A DNA stretch of 64,000 nt, from contig OX246739.1 in the NCBI GenBank assembly GCA_945910005.1, positions 2,572,001 to 2,636,000 of the forward strand. Reading direction: 5' to 3'. Below, piece after piece: positions 32,763 through 46,100 of this stretch (within the stretch, counting starts at the first letter, position 1; every line of letters begins with the position of its first letter). The notes under the pieces are model-generated. The model saw only the letters and a program-made list of their open reading frames with translations, did no database searches and was not told the origin of the DNA. Position numbers and translations under genes: made by a program. Source of the DNA: Isoperla grammatica. Its lineage: Eukaryota; Arthropoda; Insecta; Plecoptera; Perlodidae.

Positions 32763-35294
32763 TTATTAACAGTAATGCAAGTCAGGTTAAATAATTGAGT
32801 ACAGTAGGCCTATACACTATATACCAATTTTGTACATACAATACTTACTGTAGTTAGGCCTAAAAGAATCCATTTGTGAAAGAAGCCTATCAATATCATC
32901 GATTATTATTCTGGAATGTTATTTCTTGAATACCTACATAACGGTTTCCTCCCCAACATGTAGACCTAACACTATTGTAATAGGCTTACATATTTGGAAC
33001 CACACTTCCTTCTTGGCATTCATGAAACACATCTTTGATTAGTTCTCTGCTCACACAGTTAACAACCAGTAGGAAAAAACAAACAAAAACAGAACGAAGT
33101 GCCTTAAAGGTCAAATGGAGACGCTCCCTTAAATATACACTCCATATGCTGCATTTAAGGTGGTACATTCTCTTTTTGTTTTTACCTACATAAATATTAG
33201 TATGGTCTTTTTCTTGACTCACTTACTTGGAAATGTAAGTACCATCTAGTACAATATTAAAGTTAAAACATTTCAGAATATAGAATCAAAATTAAAAACA
33301 AAACAAAAATTGCTACAATGTGTCAACATATTGTAAGACAAGATAGTGCAACAGTGACAAAAATTGAAATCCCAACAAAATATGAATATGTTTCACATAA
33401 GTTTATATGAGTAGGCCTATTCCAGGTATCTTTTAGTCAGTATTTTTATTTTGTCAAACATGTTCAAATAAAATGCCACTACTCTGTTCGAGTTTGTTTG
33501 TATATGTCCTTGAATCCAGGGAAGTTGCTGACATTACATGTTATTGTATACTTGCACTTTGGTAGTTATTCCCGATTCTAGTTCGCCACACTCTAAGGAC
33601 AGCCTCAAGACTTGCCCTACGACTAGAGAAAATGAACGAAGACTGAGACACTGATCTAGTTACTCGGGCCAAGTAGATATAACTGCTCAAGGTTTGAATA
33701 TTGAGGTAAATTAATCAATACTTGATATTAATACAGATATTTAGAAAATTTAATGTTTCGATTGGCATCATTGCATATAGAGAACATCATGTTTCAATGT
33801 CAACTGAACAAAAACTATTGAGGAAAAGAACATGCTTGAAGAATATGCCTTACAGCACTCACAACATCAAGATCTCTCTTGCGATCACAAGATACACTAG
33901 TGTCTGTTTAGGTGCAACACTCTCCTGAAACAAAGTGCAATAGGGGTTTCTGAGGTAAGCTGTTTGGTCCCATTCTCAAAAACTTCAATATAAAATACAC
34001 TTCAAAGATTATACGAACAATTGTTGAAGATCATAAAGAACAGATCTAGAAAAGTACAACATTAATTTAGAATGAATTATTCATGAATCACTGTATTACA
34101 TTTTGGTACAGTAATTCTGCAACAAATACCAGTCCGTAGACTAGGCAGGCTAAACTAGTTTGGAGTTTATTAAGCATATTGCATGTGGAAATTCCAATAA
34201 AAATGTACAATATAATATATATACTTAACAAATTGTGCACTACCAAAAAGTTGCCTACTAAAGATTAAGGCGGTGCTTAAGGTGAATGTATTGACAGTAG
34301 CTATTTCATTTCATTGACTGGTGATTCTTTTATTTACAAAATGATTTGTCATCTTGAAAATTTACTGGAGTCTGCAGGTCCCATATATTTTATTTTATAG
34401 AGACGGTCCGTAATCTGTAACCCAACAAACCCTGTGCAAATAACGGACCGTCAGCTAACGGCCCCGTTAATGACCGATTGAAAAACTGGGCCTTAGTCTA
34501 GATCAATTTTTCAATTACATGTGAAACATTAAATCAAAACGTACAACCAAAGCTGGCAATATTCAAACTATTCAACATTGTACATATATATTCAAAGCTT
34601 ATTCAAACCACAGCCACTTCACAACATAAAACATGTATTTTACCCACAATCCACCAATTTTGTGTGGATATTCAATATTCATGTCTCTATAGCCATCCAT
34701 GCTCTTCCATTTTTTGTCTATACAGTACACATATTTTATTAATTTGCTCTGTCTAGATTATCCGAGTCTGTATTTGTACAACTTGGCACTAGAGTTATAA
34801 TAAAATAAGTCCAACGCCCAACAAAATGAGCATACATTATTTAAACTAACAAATATTGATGTGTATTTGGATTTGCTCAATCAGAGGAGAAATGATGGCA
34901 CTTAAGTAGTTTGTTTTGTTTTCAAGTTATTGCACAACAACCACCAGGTTCTAAATCACCAACCCAGGCAAGGTTGTTGTTACTCCTTTCTCCCCAATAT
35001 TTCTTAACTTTTACACTACTCTTAGTCTTACCAGTACTTTTTAAGGCCAACCTCTATACGAAATAAATCAGGTACAGTATATGAAACAATGTTACTGCTG
35101 TGCTTATATTTGTGAATACGTATTTTCTTTTGGCAATTGGTTGTTTTTGGCTCATGAAAAATCACCCGACAAAAATGACTAGCAGCTACTAAAAGAGTAT
35201 TGCATACTCTAAATAAAATATCATAAATACATCAGACAGAAACTCTTAACAAGACTTTAATATCAGTAAAATATTGCTATTGTTGCTGGCTTCA
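32763..35294. other. Region between convergent POLE3 and LRSAM1
   Basis: AT-rich, no conserved ORF. Contains likely 3' UTR of LRSAM1; a minus-strand AATAAA at 34740-34735 is the nearest I see to the LRSAM1 stop. A short inverted repeat ACGGTCCGT / ACGGACCGT lies near 34404-34451. Confidence 0.5.
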
Positions 35295-35417
35295 CTAAGG
35301 CATGATTGCTCTGATCTTCTGTTCCACTTGTGCACGGCACATAGGACAGGTAACCAGCACCTCTGCACACTTGATGCAGCAGCACATGTGACCGCAAGGC
35401 ACAAAGATCACCTCACA
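35295..35417 (-). CDS. LRSAM1: LRSAM1 exon 8: RING C-terminal half
   Basis: CEVIFVPCGHMCCCIKCAEV then LVTCPMCRAQVEQKIRAIMP and TAG. Completes the C3HC4 RING; the protein ends a few residues later, as in vertebrates. Confidence 0.95.
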   Translation of the reverse strand, partial: CEVIFVPCGHMCCCIKCAEVLVTCPMCRAQVEQKIRAIMP

Positions 35418-38400
35418 CTGAAACACACAGAGTTATGGCAATCATTTCAACCAGGCTATGTCATGTCTTAAATCTGTTTCGTCTCGCATGCAACCTGTTT
35501 CAAACGAGTACAACTTGCTTGGCTCCTAATTAGTAGAGATACTTGACTAATATTCCTTAAATAACATTGAAATACTGTATACACATAAACATTAATTTTA
35601 ATAATTATAAAACATTTAGTTTTTTATAAAATGCTGAATCTTTGAGTCAACTCTCACGAAGCGGAGCTACTCTGGGTTCATTTACAATAGGCTCTGATGG
35701 GGACTTTGCTTGTGTTGTTAATTGTTATAGATATACAAATTACACTACACTTCATAATAATATAACTTCAAAATTTTAGTCAGTTACTTATTCTGCCACG
35801 ATCCCACCTACAGAGAATAAATTGGTTTGGTAACTTTGATGAATGTCGAACAAGAGGGAGAGGCTGAGGTTGTAGCCTGAGAGAGGGACGTACCTGCAAC
35901 TCCATGCACACAACACACTCTGCCGAGCCGATGGTCCCCTCTGAGTCCCCGCCGGTCTCCGAGGGGTCCCGTGGGACTAGCGGAGGCGCAGTGGGCTCCG
36001 GTCCCAGCTTGGTCTCCTCCAGGTACAGCCGCACGGCCTCCAAGATGGCCGCCCTGTCTGAGGCGGCCGAGACACCGGCCCGGTGAAGCATCTCGTCCGT
36101 GAGGCAGTCCGGGGCGTCCAGGCAGCGCGTGAGGAACGGCAGGCAGTGCACTACCCCCACCAGGACGAGCCTGTGGGCGAGCGAGGGGTCGAGTCTACGC
36201 TGGGCCTCGATCATGGCCCCGGGCCTCGTGTCAAGCAGGCGTTGATACTGTCTCAGCCAGTAGTCGGGGTCTCTCTCGTCTTCGTCGGTCCACCGCCTTC
36301 TCTCCATCTCCTCCACGGTGGCCAGCAGCGCCCGCCTGCGTTCGGCCTGCCTCTCCAACAGCTCGACCAACAGCTCGGACAGCGCCACGCGCTTCTCGGC
36401 CAGGTCGGACTCGTGCTCGGACAGACGCAGCTTCTGTTTGCGCTGCTCGACCGCCGTGAGCGCGGCCAACTGTTGCTCGACCAGACACACCTGCTGGACG
36501 AGGCCCCAGCTGCGAGCGTCCCCGCGTTCCAGCAGAGCCCCCACGGCCGCACGCTGCAACTCCTCGTCCCGTTGGATGCGCGCTACCAACTGCTGCTGCG
36601 TTCGGTCCTGGTGAGACAGCAGGCCCGCCAACTGACGGTCCTCGGACACTTCCCTGGGACATTACGTGAATATCTAACAACTGAACGTTACTGGACGTGA
36701 TTTACAAAGTAGCAGTTATCGACAAAAAATTAATTAATGGGGTCACCATTCAAGTATTCCAGGAGGAATAAATAGAGCAGCTAATGCATTTTGTTTAAGA
36801 AGGAAATCGACAATTGGTTTCCTTGAGGGAGATGAATTTTTTGTTTTAATTTATGAAACAGACCCGTAGACCTACTGGTATGTATAAAATACTAAACGTA
36901 ATTCACGTCCTATTTCTTTTTATTTCACAATAAATCAAGAAAAAGTTGTTGAAACTGTACTAACCGGCTGAGCAGAGTCCTGGTGGCCACGGCTCTCCCC
37001 TGCTCGTACTCCCTCAGCTTCTCCTCGCGCTGGTATTCCTCCTCCAGCATCGCCTCCATTGCTCCGAGCACGTCCCTGCGTCTCAGCGCATCGTACTCTC
37101 TCTGCCTCACGTCGAGCAGTTGGGCCTCGTCCGCCATCTCCCGCTGCATCAGGGCGTGTTGACCTTGGGCCGTGTCGCCCCTCAACGCCAGGAGGTTCGA
37201 GACAACGACGTCGGACTGGCGCTCGTCCGTGAGGACGTCTCTCACTAGACGCTCTCGGTCCTGCTCGTGGTCTCGGTGCACTCGCAGGATGTCTTTCTCC
37301 AGCTTGCACTGGCTCTCCAGCAGCCGGTCCAGCAGCTGGCCAGATATACACACAGGTAAATGATGGTAACGAAATTCTCAATTTGTTTAAAATGCCCTTT
37401 TTATTGCCTAGATTATGTAATATTGTCGACGAATTAAAACATTTAGAGATGGAAAAAACACATTTTGAAAACGCGAAATCGCATGTACCAGTAGGCCTGG
37501 TGTATAAATATATAATAATAGTAAATATAAATAAAAATTAAAAATATATAATAATATAATATAATAGCCGAAAGAAATTGTATGAAACTGGTCTAGCCAC
37601 GAATTAACTCGTGAAATTGAACCCTTTAGTTTGTGTTTAATTCTTTTTGTGACAAAATATGGAAATCATTTTAAAAAATGTAAAGTTAGTGCCGTAAATC
37701 GAAATTGCAGCTCATCTGACGCCAGTGTTTTTGGAAAAACTTTTGGAACAATCATCGATAAGTCCCACATTTTTTTTTAAATAACGTTTTTGACAATGTG
37801 CATTTTTACAAAATCACGAAAAATGCAAAATTTGGGTTTTTATATAACCAGTTCTCATTTCTCATCATTACCACTACACATGACATCCAACTTGAACACA
37901 CGTGGTGTTTCAATGCCAATGAACACCTGTTCTAAACTTGAGACTTCTTACCCGCTCTTTGGATTGCTTCATGGCATCTTGCAACTCAAACTCTTTCTTC
38001 TGCTGCTGTTCCATGTCCTGTTCCAACGCCAGCATTTCTCGTCGTTTGATTGCCTAGAATGTGGTTTAACTAAATTATTCACTGTTAAAGAATACTAAGC
38101 TCGTTCGTTCGTTCGTTTCCGTGTCCGGAACACCGTTCTAGACAACTAATTTCCAAAAATCCGCCACTTTTATGGCTTTGTCATTTGCTAAAATTAAATC
38201 CTCTATTGTACAAGTCTGCTCTAGATTTGGGCAGACTAGCAGGTTTTTGGCTGATACGAGGAGATAATATCAAAGCTAGAAGGTGGAAGAGAAGGAAGAA
38301 GGTGGAGGAACTGGCAAAGGAATAACAGATGCACATGGTACTTTAAATTTCTTATTCTATCCAGGTTATCGTTTGCCCCCTTGCAGAAATATTTTATTTT

Positions 38401-41400
38401 GTATTCCCTGTTTAGTTATACCACTGACTGGTATGGTACTTTCCCCTATCCAGGCTTCTTAATTACTGTATTATGTTTGTAAGTGCACTTATAAATAATG
38501 ATCATTGACACTACATCATATAATAGTATATATGTGTACTTTTAAATGTTTTGTTTATTTTGCAATCTGTCATTGGTTGGATGAAAAAGAAGGTAATGAT
38601 TTTGAAGTTGATAAGATAACATACTGAACATGCACCACATCATACATTTGTTAATGCACACTAAACTTGGCACTTAAAGTGAATAGGTAGGTTCTATGAT
38701 CAAATACAGAATAGCCTAAAACATCGCATCTTTTCATAACAATAACAGTAGGTACAAAACTACAAACAAACAAAAGTGATGTCTGCAAATCATGCAAGCG
38801 TAAAAGATTTAACGCAACAGCTTGCGACCTACGGTACTTGAATTATTTTGAAGGGAGTAGATGTAGGCAGTCTAGCATGGGAAATCTCAAGAACCGGACT
38901 AATTTTAACTTTTTATTTATAAAGTAGGTCTAATGTGTAAAAACAGGATGTTTTGTTTATAATTTTATCATCACTTTCTAACAACAATTTTAAGAAAAAG
39001 AAACAATAACAGTTCCTGTACCGGTACTCAATTTGATGGTTTTAATAAACAGTGCATGCAAAGTACACTTTATAAAGCTATGGACGTGTCAGAAAGCCGG
39101 TTCTATTGTTGCCAAGCCCAGGTCCAGATATGATGCTATCAACAATCATTAACAAGCAATGAACACATTGTTGATAACGTCAGATCTGGACCTAGAACTG
39201 GAGTTAGCAACCATAGATGGGCGTTCAGACACGTCCTATGTAACTATCACAGGGATGTCCATTGATACGTTTAAAATTAAATTACCGAATGGGTACAACA
39301 AAAGAATGTTCAATAAAAAATAAAAAACATGGGTCAAATACACACACCAATAAATATACATAAGTTCCCCTGCAGATTATCAATTGACCAATTATTGTAG
39401 CTCCAAAAGAAGACCATATTTCAGTCAGTTTTCAAGTGTTGATAGTTTTACTTTTATATTTTGTTATTGATTGTTGAAAATGGATTAGATATTGATTGAT
39501 GATCATGTGCATCCCTAGTAATACCTACGGTATCTACATCTATCTACAGTAAGCGTACTCACGTATACTGCACACACAAAAATCACAAAAGGAAAATCTG
39601 CTGATAACAAAAAAATATAAACTTCTAAAGCCAACTATCTTTGTGTTTTAACTTGAATACCAAATGACTAAGTAAATGCATTCAAGTGTAGGTTATATGA
39701 CTATGTACATACAAAGAGCCTATGCATACAAACTATACCAAACTTAAAAACAAAAACTTGGTAAAACTCATGCTACCAAAAAATAATAAAAACATTTTAC
39801 TCAACATGCCTTCAGTCTCTCAAGCTGCATTATTTTTGCCTAGAACGGAAAAGGGAACAACAGTTATTATTAATCAACATGTACATAGACACATATATTA
39901 TGTACAGCATCTCAAGGGTGAAATCAGGAACTGATTTATGTACAGCCATCATCAATAAAATGCCACTTATTTAAACCAAAAATTAATAATTTAATCTTCA
40001 CATTCTATAGGATAAGATACCAACAGTGCTGCAGTTCAGTAACACTACTTAGTGCTTAGTATTTTATTTATGCTGTTAGTATTCTGTTATGCAAAATACA
40101 GTTGACTAATCCCCCCACAGGATTGGAGTCTGCGCTACTAATTGTTACTGGTAATTGGACGAGCTTTACTTTACCCTTTGGAAATGTCTTCTGATTTTGA
40201 ATTTAGACAAATACTATAGTAGTATAGTAGACTCATAATTTATTGTGTTTAGTACAGTATGGTCATTGTAACACAGTATTTAAATACGTTATTGTGGAGC
40301 ATGACTCCAAGCCCTATTGAAACTCTCATTAGTGGATGTATGGAAAGTGAACAATACCTATCGCAGTTGTCTGGCCTTCTTCCATGTAACGATATAAACG
40401 GGGCCTACTTTTCCTACAATCAATGGTTATTTGAACGAGTTAACACATATTTCTAGATGTGTGGACTTACAGATTTGACCATCATTGTACAACAAATGAG
40501 GTTCCCGACAAACACTGGTATGATACACTAATCAGAGCCAAACAATAGGTTGCATAGACAATGGTGCACTCAAGTGACATTGACAAATCTAAAAGGTGGA
40601 ACATCCTGGCAATACATGTAAAACAATAAGGTTAATGAAAGCAATTTAATGGCAAGAATTGGGTACAGTTAATCCAGCCTATTTGTAGGTAAGGTAGCCA
40701 ACTAATTCAATAACTAGAGACACATTGTGAAGATAAAAACCCTGTGGTCTACGTACAATACTAAGATGTGTGGAGAGCATAGGCCTACATCCTAGATCCT
40801 AGTGTGACAACAGCTCGTATGTGCTACTAATATTAACAAGCTGTGAGTCGTACTTAGTGGACATTCATAATATATCACCCGAGTTTTTTTTTTTAGATAG
40901 TCTAGTTGCATCTTTCTACATTCCCCAAACACAGCCTTATTAAAACAAGTTGCAAAGCACCCCCCCCCCCCCCCCCCCCCCAACAAAAAAACAATCAGAA
41001 CAAATACAGCACATTTGCACTGACACTTCAATCAGCGTAACTTACATAAAATTGAACACTCTCTGCATGTTTGCCATCAGTGTCGCTCATCGTTGGTTTG
41101 TTGTCTTCTGCGGCCTCACCCAGAGTTCTGCATTCTAGCCCACTCTCTGAAATAATATGTTAGGTCAGATGGGATTGGCCTAAGTTTGTAACATTCAGAC
41201 TCTTTTCAGCTCATTCTCTTCAGACATTCTCTTGAAACTCTTATTGAACATAGATGCATTTATATTTCAAACAAAATCACCTTCAGCCAAGAATTGCAGG
41301 ATAGCATCCGTTCCCTGAGATACAACTAGCTGAGGAGGGTGGACCAACGATGTGCCTTCAACTTGTATCTCCGTTAGACTGGTGGCCCGGCAGAGTGTCG

Positions 41401-43142
41401 CAGGAAGAGAGGTTAATTGAGCATTCCCTCTCAAATCCAACTGACGTAGTTGGCGGAGATTACCCACTGCACTTGTGACGTTCTTTAAACAGTTGTTGGA
41501 CACATCGAGAGTTTGCAGTTTCACGAGGTGTCCGACTGCGTCCGTCAATAACTTTAAATGATTATTTCTGGCATTTAAAACCTGTGAAATGTTATTTGAT
41601 TTAGTCTTCTTCTTAAATGCTTACATTTGGCTATTATGCCATCATGCTGGATTTAGTAAATAATAGTATTTCATTTGATTTAGTAAAATGGTTCTTCCAC
41701 ATGTTGATGTACCCTACTACTCAAAGCTACTACTGTTGAGTGTAGGCCTATATTTTATTCATACACAATGTTTTGAGGTGAATCCTATAACTATAGGCAT
41801 AATAGAACTGTGAGATTATTGTTAACCCACTGTACCAGTCATAAAACAGAAGGCTTACTGGTACATTAATATGCTACAATTTTAATGGTATTATTATTGT
41901 GTATGTCAATAGTATGCTTGCATGAAAAGTTACAGACATATTGCTAGTGGGAAGAAATTAGAGCATTGGCCATATTATACTGTTGCAGATGGTGGTTGTA
42001 AGTTCCAAGGTTATGTTTAAGTACTTACCTTAAGATTTGTCAAAAACTTAATGTCGTCTGGCAAACTAGTAAATAAGTTGAAACTTAGATCAAGAACTTG
42101 CAAGAAAGCCAAATCTTTCATGTGGCCACCTCCACTCAATGATGACAAGTGATTCTCCTAGAAAACAAACAGATACTAGTATCGTCGGTCAAGAAGCAAT
42201 ACCGCGTAAGTAACGTCTCACCAATACGAAAAGGCGCAATTCAGATCAAATGACTAGGCCTAAGACTAAGTTTAAGGTTTAGGGAATAATGACCCTGGGT
42301 AATAATATTCATCGAATATTGTTGTTAATGCTTGTTACATCCACAGAAGTTGTGGTCTTGACTAACGTAGTTAGACATATATCATTTATAAAGGCAACTT
42401 AAGCAGTATTGTCACTTCACCAATGGTATATGGTTGGACTACATGGTTATTTTATAATTTTACAGTGGGGAGGTGTGGATTCAGTATAGGCTACAGTAGG
42501 TCGTGATTGGTAGGCCTACCAATTATGGATGATGGGCTGTTTTCCTACGATCCCAATTGTGATTGCGATCACGATGTGTCTAGGGCTTTGGTGTTACCAG
42601 TATGTAAAATTAAGTAGTTTCTGTTTCTCTAATGCTGGTTAGCAGAAAATAGGCCTAGCCCCTACCCCTTATCGAAAGCCTAAAGCGGGATGCACAATCC
42701 CCGGGAAGGAGCTCCAGTAACGGTAACGTTGGCTAGGTATGATTTAACAAAGCTCCTTCCCGGGTTATTGTGCACCCCGCTTTCCAAAATACTTGCAGAA
42801 GTATTGTAGTGTGGCATATAGCCTAGGCCTAGTGAGACATGTCAAAATCATACAGTTCTAGGTCTGTGTGTTGACAGCAAACATTTTGTAAAATTATGAT
42901 TATTGATTATGCATTCGTAAAACTTGACATTAACATACCTGCAAGAATAAGGCATCTTTTCTAAATACTTTACAAAGCGAAAATATGCCTGACGGTACGT
43001 TTTTCAAATCGCAATCAGAAATGTCAAATACGGGCTCTGGGTTTTCACGAGCTAAATATAGTTTGTGCTCGAGCCTGGCTTTGAAGTCAGTACCATGAGA
43101 TTTATCAGTACCATTCGATTTTCTTTTACTAAACAGAGGCAT
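35295..43142 (-). CDS. LRSAM1: LRSAM1-type E3 ubiquitin ligase (LRR, coiled coil, SAM, RING)
   Basis: Eight coding exons, reading order 43142-42939, 42157-42029, 41581-41281, 41146-41046, 38053-37952, 37335-36965, 36653-35894, 35417-35295; phases agree throughout and give 696 residues (human 723). N-terminus MPLFSKRKS matches the family start MPLF. LRRs at about 40-205, coiled coil about 245-545, SAM about 565-615, a PTAP motif at 623-626, and a C-terminal C3HC4 RING (C649-V-V-C652 ... PCGHMCC ... CPMC). The family ubiquitinates TSG101 and acts in endosomal sorting and xenophagy. The region between residues 212 and 280 is weakly conserved, and a small exon could be missing in the 3-kb intron 38054-41045. 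Confidence 0.93.
35894..36653 (-). CDS. LRSAM1: LRSAM1 exon 7: coiled coil, SAM, PTAP, first RING cysteines
   Basis: A long 760-bp exon. Contains RDPDYWLRQYQRLLDTRP, the SAM domain (CLPFLTRCLDAPDCLTDEML), the TSG101-binding-type motif GPEPTAPPL, and ECVVCMELQ, the first zinc pair of the RING. Donor GTACGT. Confidence 0.95.
36965..37335 (-). CDS. LRSAM1: LRSAM1 exon 6: coiled coil
   Basis: LLDRLLESQCKLEKDILRVH ... REYDALRRRDVLGAMEAMLE ... The ESLRRRDVASAMQQML region of human LRSAM1 is clearly recognisable. GC-rich relative to its introns. Confidence 0.92.
37386..37900. repeat. Dispersed repeat, copy A
   Basis: Shares scattered blocks in the same order with 45420-45990: AATGCC.TTTTATTGC, ATTTAGAGATGGA, GAAATCGC, GCAAAATTTGGG.TTTT, TCACCACTTTCATTACC-like. 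Old, diverged. Confidence 0.5.
37952..38053 (-). CDS. LRSAM1: LRSAM1 exon 5: start of coiled coil
   Basis: AIKRREMLALEQDMEQQQKK then EFELQDAMKQSKER; 34 codons of charged helix with TTCTAG acceptor and GTAAGA donor, phase 0. Confidence 0.85.
39083..39237. mobile_element. Foldback/MITE-like element in LRSAM1 intron
   Basis: Ends GGACGTGTCAGAA / TTCAGACACGTCC with further inverted matches (GGTCCAGAT.TGA.G.TATCAACAAT) making an imperfect 155-bp hairpin. Possible TAT flanking duplication. Confidence 0.75.
41046..41146 (-). CDS. LRSAM1: LRSAM1 exon 4: LRR-coiled-coil linker
   Basis: ESGLECRTLGEAAEDNKPTM ... HAESVQFY. ESGLE matches the human residues just after QFL. Phase 1 in, 0 out; GTAAGT donor. 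Confidence 0.8.
41281..41581 (-). CDS. LRSAM1: LRSAM1 exon 3: leucine-rich repeats
   Basis: VLNARNNHLKLLTDAVGHLV, LQTLDVSNNCLKNV, LRQLDLRGNAQLTSLPATLC and GTDAILQFLAEG. The last segment equals the family GTAAILQFL that closes the LRR block. Confidence 0.95.
42029..42157 (-). CDS. LRSAM1: LRSAM1 exon 2: leucine-rich repeats
   Basis: ENHLSSLSGGGHMKDLAFLQ then VLDLSFNLFTSLPDDI: classic LxxLxLSxNxxxxLP. Phase 0 both ends; TTTCTAG acceptor, GTAAGT donor. Confidence 0.9.
42682..42783. mobile_element. Foldback/MITE-like element in LRSAM1 intron 1
   Basis: AAAGCGGGATGCACAATCCC at left and its inverse at right, with CCCGGGAAGGAGCT / AGCTCCTTCCCGGG; arms about 35 bp, loop about 30 bp. Confidence 0.75.
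42939..43142 (-). CDS. LRSAM1: LRSAM1 exon 1
   Basis: MPLFSKRKSNGTDKS, then RLEHKLYLARENPEPVFDIS and CDLKNVPSGIF. An in-frame Met six codons upstream exists (43160), but MPLF fits the family start. Donor GTATGT. Confidence 0.9.
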
Positions 43143-46100
43143 CTTGTGAAAATCAGGCACAAATTAGTCTTCAATTGAAATACATGATACGCCCACTTGA
43201 TGAATCACGAGCATGTTGTCACTTTGTAAACGGGTTTCAATGTTCTCAAATCTTCTAACAAAAGTCACTAACTGGTTTTATGAGCAGCAATTGAAGGCGA
43301 CATAGTGTTTCGTTAATTATATATTTATCGCCGTATGTATTGGTAGGAAATGAAGATATTAATTAGCTAAAACACAACATCACAACACTTTGCTAGCTAT
43401 CAAAACTATTTCCAGTGTTGTCCTTATTTTTCTTTACACAATCAGGTATGCCAACCAAATCTAGTAGCGAAACGAAGCTAGCACCGGCACACTAACGGTG
43501 TGAAGGTAGCACCGGGACCAAATCAAGGTCTGTTCAGTGGTTCTCAACCCGTGGTACGCGTACCCCTAGTAGATCATAGCAGACATTAGAGCAGTAGTAA
43601 TCAATGGTAGTGGATCATAGAGATAGCTAGATCTACTAGCGGAGTCGTGGAACCCAACTTAATTAATTTAAATATGTATTTAGATACCATCATGTGATTT
43701 CCTGTAATTTTGGGTAATTATGGAGTGGGCTTTAACACTTTTTGTAGTCACCTAAAAAAAAAAAAAATACACCAAAAACTCACTGTTTATTGAATTTTGG
43801 ATGTCAAGTAACTGTTTATTTTCATAATCGAAACGATTTGATAACTTTATTTATTTGGCCACCAAAGTTTCCTCCAAATTTCCATTTCGCCACCAATACG
43901 GACTTCTTCTGGACTGGGATTCGCAAACGAAAGTGCTGCCAACTTCCAAATAATGTATCTATTCATAGAATTTATATAATATTTTGAAGGTGTAATTAAT
44001 GTTCTGTTTCATATGCAATCATACAACACAAAAATGAATGACACTTCGGTCATAATCGTGTAAGCCACAAGTGGATTTTATAAATGATTTTTTTTACAGT
44101 TCACACACGATCCATAATATTAGGTAGTAGAATAGAACAGGTGCCCACAAGGGGGGGGGGGGGGGGGGTAATTGCCCCCCCATACCAAGTCACTATAATA
44201 TGTTGCGCTTGTAGGTATTATTAGTATTACAGTAGACACCTGTTGCATGTGTACTTGGGCGTGCAAGTGTGTAGGTTAAATTGCAAATATGATTGCCCCC
44301 CCCCCCCCCCCCCCTGGTAAAAATTCTATATGCGCCAGTGACGGAGAACACCAACTTACTCGACAAATAACTAATTGCTAACATATTTCGAGTTTGATAG
44401 TGGCATTACTTATTTCAGACTAACAACCTCCAAAAGGTACACCTCAAAGATAGTAAGATATATCCTGGCCTGGTACACCTTTTGTTACCTTTTTGGCAGT
44501 GGCATATCCAAGATGGGAAGGGAGGGGACAACCCCCACCTTAATTTTGGAACACCACTACCAATAATAGTAAGTCAAGAACAAAGTTGGTTTCTTTCATA
44601 TAAAAAGCATACTTTATTAAGTAGCATTTTAGGCAGCTATACAATCTGCTGACAATGAAGATTATGAACAAGAAGACAATGAACATTATCACAATTGGAA
44701 ATCGATGAAATAAAGAAACATTGAACTTATTTACATTTGTGTGTATGAATTCACTTAGTAGAATGTTCATAATATTACTTATACATATTAATATTGAACA
44801 AATTTATTAGTCATAAAATAGATTTAAAATAAAATACTAAAGAATATACCACCTATAGTGTCATCTACATATCACAACTGTACAAACTACAAAAGTGTTT
44901 GCAGATACATATTAATTAGTACACATGGGCATACAGTAGTACCAGCACCTAAAGTAAAGTACAGCACATATGTGGACAATCAATGAATATACTTAGCATG
45001 TAATGAGTGCGGTGAGGTCTAACATAACATCATAATTTATAATTTAATCTTTTTCTTGTGGGTTGTAGGCATACAGTATTTAGGCCAACATTATTATTTT
45101 ATGCAGCAGAGATGTACTGTCCATGTGGAGCGATGAAACTTGTTACACAACTTATAAGGTACGGCTGGACAATTTGTTGTCTGTATGTTGTTCATTTTCT
45201 TGTATTTATCTAAACTCCTTTACACATTGAATGACAATAACAATCTGTAAATTAATACAGAAAAACTGCTACGAGCCAGTTAACATGTTTAGATGCCTTT
45301 GTCTGGGTTAATGTTTGGGAACCATAGAAAGAAACAAAAAGTTGAAGCTACCCAAAAAAAGTTATAGGTAGAAAAGGTAAGTAGTATAAAATGGTGACCA
45401 AAAGTGTGAATTCTTTTAAAATGCCAATTTTATTGCATAAAATGAAAATGTTTCCAAATCACATCATTTAGAGATGGACAAAACTGCATTAAGAAATCGC
45501 TCTTCTCCGGAAATACCTATGGTAGAAAATTACAAATTATAATTAAATTGTACGAAATGGCAAAAAAAAACAACTAACAGTCACGTAGACATGTGTAGCT
45601 TTAAGTGTATTCCAATTTTTTTTTTAAACAAACTGTGTACTACAGTTAATTCAAAGTAGGTGCCCAAAACATAAATTTGTGATAGTGTGCAAGATATCTT
45701 AGGCAGACCCTTCAATATACATGTCATGATTAGGGAAAAATTAGGGTTTATTTAGTAATTAATATGGAAAAAAAAAAATTGAAGGTTGGCTTTTCTGGCC
45801 CAAACTACTTGGAACACACGATTAGTCCATTACTATCCCTGTGCACAAAACCAACAGCAACACATAATTGAGGCGCCAGCTCTGCAGATATCCTCAAACT
45901 TGAACAAAAAAGCAAAATTTGGGCTTTTAAAAACTCATACTTCGTTTTTAAGTCACCACTTTCATTACCTCTACTTAAATATAAATTTTATCAGAAGAAC
46001 ATTTATTTACAAAATCAAAACGTTCAATATTTTCAAACTAGCTTTTGGTTTGTTTCCACATCCCGAACAATTACTAAGCGATCAGATAATGAATGATATT

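Noticed and set aside
38054..41045. A missing LRSAM1 exon
   Set aside because: Human has a few more residues here, but phases of the flanking exons join cleanly and I found no convincing coding segment in this intron.
43538..43630. hAT element starting CAGTGGTTCTCAACC
   Set aside because: Only one end is visible; no matching inverted end or target duplication was found.
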